Under the pieces are notes generated by a model that saw only the letters and a program-made list of their open reading frames with translations, did not search any database and had not been told where the DNA came from. 64,000 bases of DNA, taken from the NCBI GenBank assembly GCA_963846315.1, contig CAWJVM010000004.1:104159-168158 (forward strand), given 5' to 3'. How positions within the stretch are numbered: position 1 is the stretch's first letter; every line of letters begins with the position of its first letter. Both the position numbers and the translations under genes were made by a program. Positions 26,056 to 35,199 of this stretch are shown piece by piece. This stretch comes from RPQJ01 sp963846315. GTDB lineage: Bacteria > Pseudomonadota > Gammaproteobacteria > Steroidobacterales > Steroidobacteraceae.

Positions 26056-27609
26056 ATGTCCCGCCGGCGGCTCCTGCTCGCAATCCTGTCACTTTCCATG
26101 TTGACCCCGCTCGCTCGCGCCGCAAACCTCGAGACGCTGCTGATGCCCGGCCCGGTCATCGCAGGTCACGCGAAGTACGAACAGGAATGCACGCGCTGCC
26201 ACGATCGCGCAGACCGTTCACGCCAGGCAACGCTTTGCCGCGCCTGCCATGAGCCAATTGCCGCGGACATCGCGCAGCACAAGGGATTCCATGGCCGGCT
26301 GGCGGGAGCGGGGACCGCCCAGTGCGGCGCATGCCACAGCGAGCACAAGGGCCGCACGGCCGATATCGTGAAGCTCGAGAGCGCGTCGTTCCCGCACGCT
26401 CGAACCGACTTCCCGCTGCTGGGTTCGCACGCCTCGGTGGCCTGCGCCGACTGCCATACGCCGGGTCGCAAGCAGCGTGAGGCCCCCTCAGCATGCGTCG
26501 ATTGCCATGGCAAGGCAGATCCCCATGCCGGCAAGCTCGGCCGCAACTGCGCCGATTGCCACGAAGCCGCCGGGTGGTCACGCGTGCGCTTCGATCACGC
26601 GAAGACGAAGTTCGCACTGACCGGCAAGCACGCCCAGGCCACGTGTGCCGCCTGCCATGCGGACAACCTTTACACCGGCACCCCAACCCAATGCGCCGCG
26701 TGCCACACACCCGACGACATCCACGCCGGCGCGAGGGGCGCAGCCTGCGCCGACTGCCACCAGACGTCCGGCTGGACCGGCACGAAGTACGATCACCTGC
26801 GGGCCACGGGATTCGCACTCGCCGGCGCGCACGCGTCGCTCGACTGCAAAGCGTGCCACAGGACCGCCAACCTCAAGGACCCGTTGCCGCGCGAGTGCGC
26901 GGGCTGTCACCGCAGCGACGACCCTCACGCGACGCGCTTTGGCGCAGCGTGCGAGTCGTGCCACACCGCAAATGCATGGACGCCGACGAGCTTCGATCAT
27001 GCCCGTGACGGGAAATTCGAGTTGCGCGGGGCACACCAGAAGCTGGATTGCCATGCCTGCCACACGGCCGTCGTCGCGAACCAGCGACTCGGCAGCGAAT
27101 GTGCAGGATGCCACCGGCCGGATGACGTGCACGCCGGCAAGCTGGGCACGGACTGCGCGCAATGCCATGGCGTCGAGACGTGGCGCGGCCACATCCAGTT
27201 CGATCACGACTTTTCGCAGTTTCCACTCGTGGGCCTGCACGTTGCGGTTCCGTGCTTCGCATGCCACCGCTCGGCCTCATTCAAGGTGGCGCCGCAAGCG
27301 TGCGTCGACTGCCATGCGACGGACGATCGTCACAAGGGATCGCTCGGTCGTGACTGCGAGGCCTGCCACTCCGCGAACGGCTGGAACCTGTGGCAGTTCG
27401 ATCACGGCAAGTCGACGAAGTTCGCACTGACGGGCGCGCACTCCAAGGTGGCCTGCGAGGGCTGTCACAAGCAACCGCCGCACGTCGCGAAACCGTCGCA
27501 GGATTGTGCCGCATGCCACGCCGACGACGACGTGCACCTCGGTCAGTACGGGCGGCAGTGCCAGCGCTGCCACGTGACGACGACCTTCAAAGCCGCGCGG
27601 CTGCAGTGA
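26056..27609 (+). CDS. 21-haem periplasmic cytochrome c
   Basis: A 517-residue protein with a Sec signal peptide (cleavage after PLARA, about residue 22) and 21 CxxCH motifs by my count. From about residue 110 it is built of repeats of roughly 65 residues with three haem sites each. The repeat pattern is FDHxxTxFxLxGxH-x4-CxxCH, then PxxCxxCH, then DDxHxGxxGxxCxxCH. The extra His residues are likely distal ligands, giving bis-His haems. It resembles multihaem CXXCH-repeat (cytochrome c3-like) proteins. It starts 18 bases after the dihaem b gene and 13 bases before the giant cytochrome. Confidence 0.9.
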   Translation: MSRRRLLLAILSLSMLTPLARAANLETLLMPGPVIAGHAKYEQECTRCHDRADRSRQATLCRACHEPIAADIAQHKGFHGRLAGAGTAQCGACHSEHKGRTADIVKLESASFPHARTDFPLLGSHASVACADCHTPGRKQREAPSACVDCHGKADPHAGKLGRNCADCHEAAGWSRVRFDHAKTKFALTGKHAQATCAACHADNLYTGTPTQCAACHTPDDIHAGARGAACADCHQTSGWTGTKYDHLRATGFALAGAHASLDCKACHRTANLKDPLPRECAGCHRSDDPHATRFGAACESCHTANAWTPTSFDHARDGKFELRGAHQKLDCHACHTAVVANQRLGSECAGCHRPDDVHAGKLGTDCAQCHGVETWRGHIQFDHDFSQFPLVGLHVAVPCFACHRSASFKVAPQACVDCHATDDRHKGSLGRDCEACHSANGWNLWQFDHGKSTKFALTGAHSKVACEGCHKQPPHVAKPSQDCAACHADDDVHLGQYGRQCQRCHVTTTFKAARLQ

Positions 27610-27622
27610 GCAGGAGACAACC

Positions 27623-30600
27623 TTGAACCTGCAATGGATTCGACCCGCACTCCTCATGTTGTTGCTGCTGGCAGGCGGCACGGCGTCGGCCCAGGTGACC
27701 GGGCGCAACTTCGATCACCTGACCACGGGCTTCGAGCTGGCCGGCGCGCACCGGCTGCAAGCCTGTGAAAGCTGTCACGTGGACGCCGTGTTCGCGGGCA
27801 CACCGAAGGTGTGCGCCGCGTGCCATGCGCAGGGATCACGCATCGCGGCGACGCCGAAGCCGACGACCCACGTCGCCTCGACAGACGTGTGCGGTGCGTG
27901 TCACACCACCTCGGCCTGGATTCCCGCGAGTCGATTCGATCACGACGAAGCGCGCGGCGACTGCTCGACCTGCCACAACGGCATGCAGGCACAAGGGAAG
28001 CCCGTCGCGCACGTCGCGACCAACCAGGACTGCAGCGCCTGCCACGGCAAGACGGCCTGGAGTCCCGCGAAATTTGACCACGCCGGCGTTAGCGTGAACT
28101 GCGCCTCCTGCCACGACGGCGTCAAGGCGACCGGCAAGCAGGCTACGCACTTCCAGACGACGAGCAGCTGCGAGTCCTGCCACTCGGTCGCTGGCTGGGC
28201 CCCGGTCACTCGCATGGACCACACGCAGGTCAGCGGCGCGTGCGCAGCGTGCCATGACGGCAACTCCGCCACCGGCAAGCATGCGTTGCACGTCCCGACC
28301 ACGGCTGCGTGCGACACCTGCCACGTGACCGTGGCCTGGAAGCCCGCGAGCTTTGCCCACGACGGCATCGTCGATGGCTGCTTCAGTTGTCATGACGGGG
28401 TGCACGCGACCGGAACCGGCCCCCGCCACATCAAGGCCACGACCGCCTGCGCGGCCTGCCATTCCACCACGGTGTGGAAGCCCACCACGAAGGTCGACCA
28501 TACCAACGTCCTCGGCAGCTGCTCGACCTGCCACAACGGGCTCGCGGCGAAAGGCCAGCCCGCCAACCACATTCCGACGGTTGCGGAGTGCGACAACTGC
28601 CACGCGACGAGCGCCTGGGTCCCCGCCAAGTTCGACCACACCGGGATCGCCAACAACTGCACTTCGTGTCACGACGACATCCGCGCGGGCGGCAAGTCGG
28701 CGACGCACATCAGATCGTCGTCGACCTGCGAGTCGTGCCACGTCGTTGCGGCCTGGAAGCCGGCTTCACTGGTCGACCACGCGCAGGTGCTCGGCACTTG
28801 CTTTTCGTGTCACGACGGCACCACCGCCTCCGGCAAGAATGCAACGCATATTCCGTCCGCTACGGCCTGCGACCAGTGCCACATCACGGTCCAGTGGCGG
28901 CCGGCCAATTTTTCGCACACCGGCCTGACCGAAGCGTGCGCGGCCTGTCATGACGGAACACGCGCGACAGGCAAGAGCGTCACCCACATTCTCTCGAGCC
29001 CGTCCTGCGGCTCGTGTCACGCTACCTTCTCGTGGCGGCCGGTCACGCACGTCGACCATGCCCAGGTGAGCGGCAGCTGCGTGTCCTGCCACAACGGAGT
29101 GACGGCGACGGGCAAGAATGTCGCCCACATCGGCTCGAGCGGCACCTGCGATGCCTGCCACGCGACGTCAGCCTGGAAGCCATCCACGAAGGTCGACCAT
29201 CTCCAGGTGATCGGCACGTGCTCGTCCTGTCACAACGGCGCGACCGCGGCCGGCAAACACGCGACGCACATCCCGACCACGGCCGAGTGCGGCAGTTGTC
29301 ACTCGACGACCGCATGGAAGCCCGCCTCATTCATGCACGACGGCATCGTCAATGGCTGTGCCAGTTGCCACAACGGCACCAGCGCGACCGGCAAGACGCC
29401 TGCGCATGTTGCGACGACTCCAAGTTGCGAATCGTGCCATGTGACGACGGCGTGGAAGCCGACCACCCGGGTCGACCACACCCAGGTCCAGGGTGCCTGC
29501 TTCTCCTGCCACAACGGCACGACGGCCACCGGCAAGAGTCCCGGGCACATCGCCGCGAGCGATGCTTGCGAGACGTGTCACGTGTCCGCGGCTTGGAAGC
29601 CCGCGAATTTTTCGCATGCGGGCGTGACCACAGACTGCGCCAGCTGCCACGACGGCGCCAAGGCGACCGGCAAGAGCGCCACGCACATACAATCGACCAC
29701 GACGTGCGAGGCGTGTCACTCCACCTCCAACTGGCGTGCCGTGACGCGAGTCGACCACGCGCATGTCAGCGGCAGCTGCGCCTCGTGCCACAACGGCACG
29801 ACCGCCACTGGCAAGCCGCAGGGACACATCGCCTCGAGCACGGCCTGTGCCACCTGTCATGCCACGCTGGCATGGAAGCCGGTCACGCGCGTGGACCACA
29901 CCCAGGTCAGCGGGGCGTGCTTCTCCTGTCATGACGGCTCGCAAGCGACCGGCAAGCCGCCCGGCCACATTCCGAGTGACAATTCCTGCGACAACTGCCA
30001 TTCGCCACTGGCCTGGAAGCCGGCGCGCTTCGATCACACGGGCATCACCAGCAACTGCTCGAATTGCCACAACGGCATCAACGCGCAGGGCAAGCCGACG
30101 GCGCACATCACCACCAGCAACACGTGCGAGTCTTGTCACGCCGTGGCGCTGTGGAAGCCGGCGACCCGTGTCGATCACACCCAGGTCAGCGGCGCCTGCG
30201 CAAATTGCCACGACGGCGCCATCGCGACGGGTAAGGGCACGAACCATATCCCGACCGGCGAGGCGTGCAGCACCTGCCACTTGACGGTGGCCTGGATGCC
30301 GGCGACGTTCACCCACGCCAGCATTGTCGCCGGCTGTGCATCCTGCCACGACGGGGTTCGCGCCACCGGACGCAACGCGACGCATATTTTCACGACGCCG
30401 AGCTGCGAGTCCTGTCACGCGACCGCGGCATGGAAGCCCGCGACGCGGGTCGATCATGGGCAGGTCATCGGCTCGTGCTCCACCTGCCACAACGGCACCA
30501 CCGCAAAGGGTAAGGGCCCGACACACATTGCGACGACCGCCGAGTGCAGCCGGTGCCATGGGACGACCGCGTGGACACCCGCCACGGGCTTTACACATGA

Positions 30601-32164
30601 CGGCGTCACCGGCAACTGCGTGAGTTGCCACGACGGCCTGAAAGCGGCTGGAAAGTCGCCGAGTCACCTCGCGACCAGCAATTCCTGCGAGTCCTGTCAT
30701 ACGCCTGCGGGCTGGCGACCCGCGACCCGCGTCGACCACGCACAAGTGACGGGCACCTGCTTCGCCTGCCACGACGGCACACGCGCTGCCGGCAAGGGCA
30801 CATCGCACCTGTCGACCAGCAACACCTGCGACGCCTGCCACGTGACCAGCGCCTGGAAACCCGCATCGAAGGTCGATCACGCGCAGGTTGCAGGCACGTG
30901 CTCGTCCTGCCATGACGGCACGCGCGCGACGGGCAAGGCCATCAACCATATTCCGACGACGGGTGAATGCGGCACGTGCCACGCCACGCTGGCCTGGACA
31001 CCGGCAACGTTCTCGCATTCCGGCATCGCGAGCGGATGCTCGAGCTGCCACGACGGAGTGAAGTCGCCGGGCAAGAACGCGACGCACCTGTTCACGTCGT
31101 CGACCTGCGAGGCCTGCCACGGGGTGACGGCCTGGAAGCCGGCGACACGCGTCGATCATGCGCAGGTGCAGGGCTCGTGTTCGAGCTGCCACAACACGAC
31201 GATCGCGACGGGCAAGCCCGCCACGCACATTGCCACGACGTCCGAGTGCGGGATGTGCCACAGCACGCTGGCCTGGAAACCCGCCACGGGCTTTACCCAT
31301 GACGGCATCACGGCTGCCTGCTCGACCTGCCACAACGGCGTGAATGCAACGGGCAAGAACGTCACGCACCTGTCGACGAGCAACTCCTGTGCGGCGTGCC
31401 ACGCCACGAACGGCTGGAAGCCGGCAGCCAAGGTCGACCACACCCAGGTGATCGGCACCTGCTTCTCGTGCCACAACGGCACGCTGGCCCTGGGCAAGAA
31501 CACGGGCCACATCGCGAGCGACAATGCGTGCGACAGCTGCCACACGTCGACGGCGTGGAAACCGACGAACCGGGTCGATCATGCACACGTGACCGGCTCG
31601 TGCTCCAGCTGTCACGACGGCGTGAAGGCGGCCGGCAAGCCCACGATGCACCTGCCGACATCAGCCGAGTGCAGCAGCTGTCATTCCACCCTCGCCTGGA
31701 CACCAGCGAAGGTGGATCACACCAACATCACGAACTGCAAGGGTTGCCACAATGGCACCAGCGCAACTGGCCCGTCCACCGGCCACATGACTTTCCCGGT
31801 CAACAACTTCGACTGCAACCAGTGCCACACCACGACCGCCTGGACGCCGAACAGGTTCAAGCACCGCGTGGGTGGCGGTTACCCGGGCGATCACCGGGCA
31901 GTGCTCACCTGCAGGAGCTGCCACACGACCAGCACGGATGCCGCCACCTGGCGCACACCGGCCTACAAGCCCGACTGCGCAGGTTGCCATTCCAACAAGT
32001 TCAAGGCCGATCCACACACCAAGTACGGCAACGTGAAGTACACCGTCAGTGAATTGCGCAACTGCTCCGGGGCGTGCCATGTGTACACGGACTCCACGCT
32101 CACGAAGATCCTGAAGAGCCGGGCCGGGCCGGAACATCGCATCACGGACACGAAGTTCGACTGA
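27623..32164 (+). CDS. Giant multihaem cytochrome c (61 CxxCH plus one CX3CH)
   Basis: A 1513-residue exported cytochrome. The start is TTG at 27623 with AGGAG 6 bases upstream; the signal peptide ends GGTASAQ. I count 61 CxxCH motifs and a final CSGACH (CX3CH), about one haem per 24 residues. The first two sites form a module like those of the 21-haem neighbour (FDHLTTGFELAGAH). Then 28 modules of 46-47 residues with two haems each run from residue 90 to 1397, almost every haem site being H-x6-CxxCH. The unusual C-terminal 116 residues hold the last four sites. It is probably a long periplasmic or surface electron wire. Confidence 0.92.
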   Translation: MNLQWIRPALLMLLLLAGGTASAQVTGRNFDHLTTGFELAGAHRLQACESCHVDAVFAGTPKVCAACHAQGSRIAATPKPTTHVASTDVCGACHTTSAWIPASRFDHDEARGDCSTCHNGMQAQGKPVAHVATNQDCSACHGKTAWSPAKFDHAGVSVNCASCHDGVKATGKQATHFQTTSSCESCHSVAGWAPVTRMDHTQVSGACAACHDGNSATGKHALHVPTTAACDTCHVTVAWKPASFAHDGIVDGCFSCHDGVHATGTGPRHIKATTACAACHSTTVWKPTTKVDHTNVLGSCSTCHNGLAAKGQPANHIPTVAECDNCHATSAWVPAKFDHTGIANNCTSCHDDIRAGGKSATHIRSSSTCESCHVVAAWKPASLVDHAQVLGTCFSCHDGTTASGKNATHIPSATACDQCHITVQWRPANFSHTGLTEACAACHDGTRATGKSVTHILSSPSCGSCHATFSWRPVTHVDHAQVSGSCVSCHNGVTATGKNVAHIGSSGTCDACHATSAWKPSTKVDHLQVIGTCSSCHNGATAAGKHATHIPTTAECGSCHSTTAWKPASFMHDGIVNGCASCHNGTSATGKTPAHVATTPSCESCHVTTAWKPTTRVDHTQVQGACFSCHNGTTATGKSPGHIAASDACETCHVSAAWKPANFSHAGVTTDCASCHDGAKATGKSATHIQSTTTCEACHSTSNWRAVTRVDHAHVSGSCASCHNGTTATGKPQGHIASSTACATCHATLAWKPVTRVDHTQVSGACFSCHDGSQATGKPPGHIPSDNSCDNCHSPLAWKPARFDHTGITSNCSNCHNGINAQGKPTAHITTSNTCESCHAVALWKPATRVDHTQVSGACANCHDGAIATGKGTNHIPTGEACSTCHLTVAWMPATFTHASIVAGCASCHDGVRATGRNATHIFTTPSCESCHATAAWKPATRVDHGQVIGSCSTCHNGTTAKGKGPTHIATTAECSRCHGTTAWTPATGFTHDGVTGNCVSCHDGLKAAGKSPSHLATSNSCESCHTPAGWRPATRVDHAQVTGTCFACHDGTRAAGKGTSHLSTSNTCDACHVTSAWKPASKVDHAQVAGTCSSCHDGTRATGKAINHIPTTGECGTCHATLAWTPATFSHSGIASGCSSCHDGVKSPGKNATHLFTSSTCEACHGVTAWKPATRVDHAQVQGSCSSCHNTTIATGKPATHIATTSECGMCHSTLAWKPATGFTHDGITAACSTCHNGVNATGKNVTHLSTSNSCAACHATNGWKPAAKVDHTQVIGTCFSCHNGTLALGKNTGHIASDNACDSCHTSTAWKPTNRVDHAHVTGSCSSCHDGVKAAGKPTMHLPTSAECSSCHSTLAWTPAKVDHTNITNCKGCHNGTSATGPSTGHMTFPVNNFDCNQCHTTTAWTPNRFKHRVGGGYPGDHRAVLTCRSCHTTSTDAATWRTPAYKPDCAGCHSNKFKADPHTKYGNVKYTVSELRNCSGACHVYTDSTLTKILKSRAGPEHRITDTKFD
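27890..31813 (+). repeat. 28 tandem two-haem modules (138-141 bp each) within the giant cytochrome gene
   Basis: Each module reads CxxCHxTxAWKP, then a linker, then CxSCHNGxxATGK and a THI segment leading to the next module. Two linker types occur: A (TRVDHxQVxG, 47 residues) and B (xFxHxGIxxx, 46 residues). The order from module 1 is B B A B A B A B, A A B A B, A A B A B A B, A A B A B, A A B. The recurring AAB(AB)n blocks suggest growth by duplication of five- to seven-module blocks rather than single modules. Codon-level divergence shows the repeats are not recent. Confidence 0.85.
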
Positions 32165-34542
32165 TGCGATCCGGACTGCGAATCCTGCTCACCGCGAGTG
32201 CCATCCTGTGCAACCTGGCGGCCACACCGCTCCTGGCGCAGGGCCGGATCGTGGAGGACGTCGTGGCGAGCGAGCAGCGTGGCTACGTCTCCGTCACGCT
32301 GCTCTTCAGTTGTTCGTTGCGCTACACGTCACACACGCCGGCCACCGATGGCGAGGCACTGCAGGTCCGCTTTTCGGCGGGGCCGGACTGTGGCCGGACA
32401 TCCGCGTCGGAACCGCAACCACTGCTGGCCGGCGCCGCTGGTTTCGTGCGCTCGGTTGACGTGGTACGGCCGTTCGGCTCGGAGGTCCAGGTGCGGATCA
32501 GCTGGTCGAAGCCCGAGACGTTCGTGCTCACGCCTTCGATCGACGGGCGCTTGTTGCGCGTCAGGCTTCTACGCGCCGAGACGCCGCAGGTCACGGTGAC
32601 GGAAATGCCGCAGGGCACCTCTACGTACGCCGTGAACCTGGCCTCGTCGACCCTGCCCTTTTCGCCCGATGCACTCGCCGCGGCTGCCAGGACGGTGGGC
32701 GCGCGCACCTATGTTTCCGAGACCGTTGTCGACGAGCAGCGCTGGTACCGCCTGCGGGCCGGACCATTCGTCAACGAGGCGGCCGCCAAGCAGGCACTCG
32801 CCAACTCGCGCGGCGAATATCCGAAAGCCTGGGTAGCGATCTCGGATGACGATACGCTGAACGAGATCGGCACTCCGTCGGGCGTGGCGACCGTGCGGTC
32901 GACGGCCCCACAGGTCAACGCATCGATGACGCCGGATGAGATCAAGCGGACCCTGGCCCAGGCCAAGGACGCGTTCCGCCGCAAGGACTACGCCACGGCA
33001 ATCCCGCTGCTGACACAGCTCACGCAGCAACCCGAGTTTCCACAGCGGGCAGACGCCCAGGAAATGCTCGCGCTCGCGCGCGAGCGCAGCGGACAGGTTG
33101 CTCACGCCAAGGCCGAATACGAGGATTACCTGCAGCGCTATCCGACCGGCGACGGCCCCACGCGCGTTCGCAAGCGTTTGCAGGCCCTGGCCTGGGCCAG
33201 CCGCCCTGGGCGCAATGGATCGCCTGGCGGCGACGAGGACGAGTCCCCGTGGCGGGTCTACGGCGGCTTTTCGCAGATCTATCGCCAGGACCAGAGTCGC
33301 ATCGAGAGCGGTCTCGTCGTCAGCGACCTGACGACGCAGAACGCCTTGCTCAGCGACGTGAGTCTCGTTGCGCGCCGCCACGGCGAACGCTTCGATTTCA
33401 CGACCCGTGCAAGCGCGGGCTACAGCTACGACATGCTCGCCGACGGACCGGGAAGCGAGTCCCGCGTAACGATGATGTTTGCCGAGTTCGCTGACCGCAT
33501 TGCCGGCTGGTCTGCCCGCCTCGGCCGCCAGGCCGGCGGCTCGGCCGGACTCATGGGCACGTTTGACGGGCTGCAGGCAGGGTACCAGCTATGGCCGCGG
33601 CTGCGCGTCAATGGCTTCTTCGGTTTCCCGGTGGATTCGACACGCGAAGGGCCTGACACCGAGCGCAAGTTCGTCGGCGTCTCCGCGGACGTCGGCACGC
33701 TCGCGAACGCGTGGGACCTCTCTTTCTATGCCGTCGACCAGCAGTATTCCGGCGTGACGGACCGGCAGGCCGTCGGCACCGAGGTACGGTACTTCCGGCC
33801 CGGCATCACGATGGTCGGGCTCGCGGATTTCGACGTCCACTACAGCACGCTCAATACGGTGCTGCTGCTGGGCACGTACGCGCTGCCTGCGCGCTGGACG
33901 CTGAACCTGAACCTCGATCACCGCAAGAGTCCGGGCCTGTCGACGCGCAACGCCATGATTGGCCAGCCAGTGCGCCGGTTCGACGAACTGTTCGGCCTGT
34001 ACACACCCCAGGAGATCGAGCAACTTGCGCTCGATCGCACGTCCGAGTCGACGATGTATTCGGCGGGCGTCTCGCGACCCTTCGGCGAACGATGGCAGTG
34101 GTCGCTCGATGCGTCGACCATGACGCTCGGCTCGACGCGTGAATCGGGCGGAGTGGCCGCGACGCCGTCGTCGGGAACGGACACGGCGGTCTCGACGCAG
34201 GCAATGGGCTATGGATTGTTCGGCCGCGGCGACGTGACGTCTCTGGGCCTGCAGTACCAGACGGGCGAGAGCGCGCAGATGCTCTCGCTGGGCGTCGGCA
34301 CCCAGCTGCCGATCGGCGAGCGCTGGCGTGTCGGCCCCAGGCTGCGCCTGGATCAACGCAAGCTCGAGAGCGACCGCTCGACGTCGCTGGTGTATTCACC
34401 GGCACTGCGGGCGGAGATGCGCGGCAAGCACCTCACATTCGAAGTGGAAGGCGGTGCCGAGATCGGATCGCGCGACCTCGGCACGAGTTCCGAGGACGCG
34501 TCCCGATACTATTTCAGCCTTGGCTATCGCTATGACTTCTAG
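32164..34542 (+). CDS. SPOR-TPR-beta-barrel outer-membrane protein
   Basis: A 792-residue envelope protein whose ATG overlaps the stop of the giant cytochrome by one base. The signal peptide ends TPLLAQ. A beta-rich N-terminal domain runs to about residue 145. A SPOR-like peptidoglycan-binding domain follows (about 153-228: TYAVNLASSTLPF through YRLRAGPF to AWVAI), then TPR-like helices (about 255-345). From about residue 375 to the end there is alternating beta sequence ending YRYDF, the C-terminal Phe typical of outer-membrane barrels. It may be the porin that lets the cytochrome wire cross the outer membrane (inference). Confidence 0.75.
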   Translation: MRSGLRILLTASAILCNLAATPLLAQGRIVEDVVASEQRGYVSVTLLFSCSLRYTSHTPATDGEALQVRFSAGPDCGRTSASEPQPLLAGAAGFVRSVDVVRPFGSEVQVRISWSKPETFVLTPSIDGRLLRVRLLRAETPQVTVTEMPQGTSTYAVNLASSTLPFSPDALAAAARTVGARTYVSETVVDEQRWYRLRAGPFVNEAAAKQALANSRGEYPKAWVAISDDDTLNEIGTPSGVATVRSTAPQVNASMTPDEIKRTLAQAKDAFRRKDYATAIPLLTQLTQQPEFPQRADAQEMLALARERSGQVAHAKAEYEDYLQRYPTGDGPTRVRKRLQALAWASRPGRNGSPGGDEDESPWRVYGGFSQIYRQDQSRIESGLVVSDLTTQNALLSDVSLVARRHGERFDFTTRASAGYSYDMLADGPGSESRVTMMFAEFADRIAGWSARLGRQAGGSAGLMGTFDGLQAGYQLWPRLRVNGFFGFPVDSTREGPDTERKFVGVSADVGTLANAWDLSFYAVDQQYSGVTDRQAVGTEVRYFRPGITMVGLADFDVHYSTLNTVLLLGTYALPARWTLNLNLDHRKSPGLSTRNAMIGQPVRRFDELFGLYTPQEIEQLALDRTSESTMYSAGVSRPFGERWQWSLDASTMTLGSTRESGGVAATPSSGTDTAVSTQAMGYGLFGRGDVTSLGLQYQTGESAQMLSLGVGTQLPIGERWRVGPRLRLDQRKLESDRSTSLVYSPALRAEMRGKHLTFEVEGGAEIGSRDLGTSSEDASRYYFSLGYRYDF

Positions 34543-35116
34543 CGGCCATTCAGACGACGGTGCGGCACGGGCCTGCTGGACCTTCTCGATCGCTGTGGCA
34601 ACCGGAGCTTTGCTTGCTGCAGTCCTCACGGCAGGCTGCGCGAGCAGCCAGGCCACGGATCCGCGCGAGTATCTCGACGAACGCACTGCCGCGACGATTA
34701 CGGTCGGGGGCGATACCCTGATCTTCGCCTATGACCGTCCCGAACTGGGCGTCAACGCGCGCGACTACGTCACGTTGACTGCTGTGGACGTCAACACTTC
34801 CGGCCGGCACGCCACGCACCTCGTGGGTTACGCCTGGTCGACGCTGGACAAGCGCGCCAGCAAGGAAAGCGACAGCCGCTACGAAGTCGTTGCCGACGAC
34901 CGTACGCTGCCGCTGCAGTCGGTGCCGGACGGATTCCGCTCGATCGGCGTCAACGAGCCGCCGATTCCAACTCCCTCGCGCAGCGCCATGCCGCTTACGG
35001 CACCGATCACCCGGGACCAGCTGCAGTTTCTGCGGGACACACCGGGCGCGCAAATTGTGCGAACGCGCGACGGGGTCACGGAGCGGTTCGAGCTCTGGCG
35101 GGGCCCCAGCCATTGA
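34532..35116 (+). CDS. Lipoprotein, last gene of the multihaem operon
   Basis: A 194-residue predicted lipoprotein. The signal carries the lipobox AVLTAGC at about residue 34, preceded by a polar stretch of 15 residues. The mature domain looks beta-rich (TITVGGDTLIFAYDRPELGVNARDYV; VVADDRTLPLQSVPDGFRSIGV). There is no haem motif. I do not recognise the family. It overlaps the barrel gene by 11 bases, so the two are coupled and may work together at the outer membrane. Confidence 0.7.
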   Translation: MTSSGHSDDGAARACWTFSIAVATGALLAAVLTAGCASSQATDPREYLDERTAATITVGGDTLIFAYDRPELGVNARDYVTLTAVDVNTSGRHATHLVGYAWSTLDKRASKESDSRYEVVADDRTLPLQSVPDGFRSIGVNEPPIPTPSRSAMPLTAPITRDQLQFLRDTPGAQIVRTRDGVTERFELWRGPSH

Positions 35117-35199
35117 GCACCTGCCTGGCGCTGACGGGTCAGCAGATCGTGATTTCTTGATATTGTGGGCGACGACGGTATTACCGGCTGGACTCATCG

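Noticed and set aside
29327..31651. A 774-codon minus-strand frame opposite the giant cytochrome
   Set aside because: It is a repetitive shadow of the module repeat; the plus frame has the haem motifs, signal peptide and ribosome binding site.
27890..31813. Regular 138-141-bp repeats as a CRISPR or satellite array
   Set aside because: The period and conservation follow codons of a haem-binding protein; there is no short identical repeat with unique spacers.
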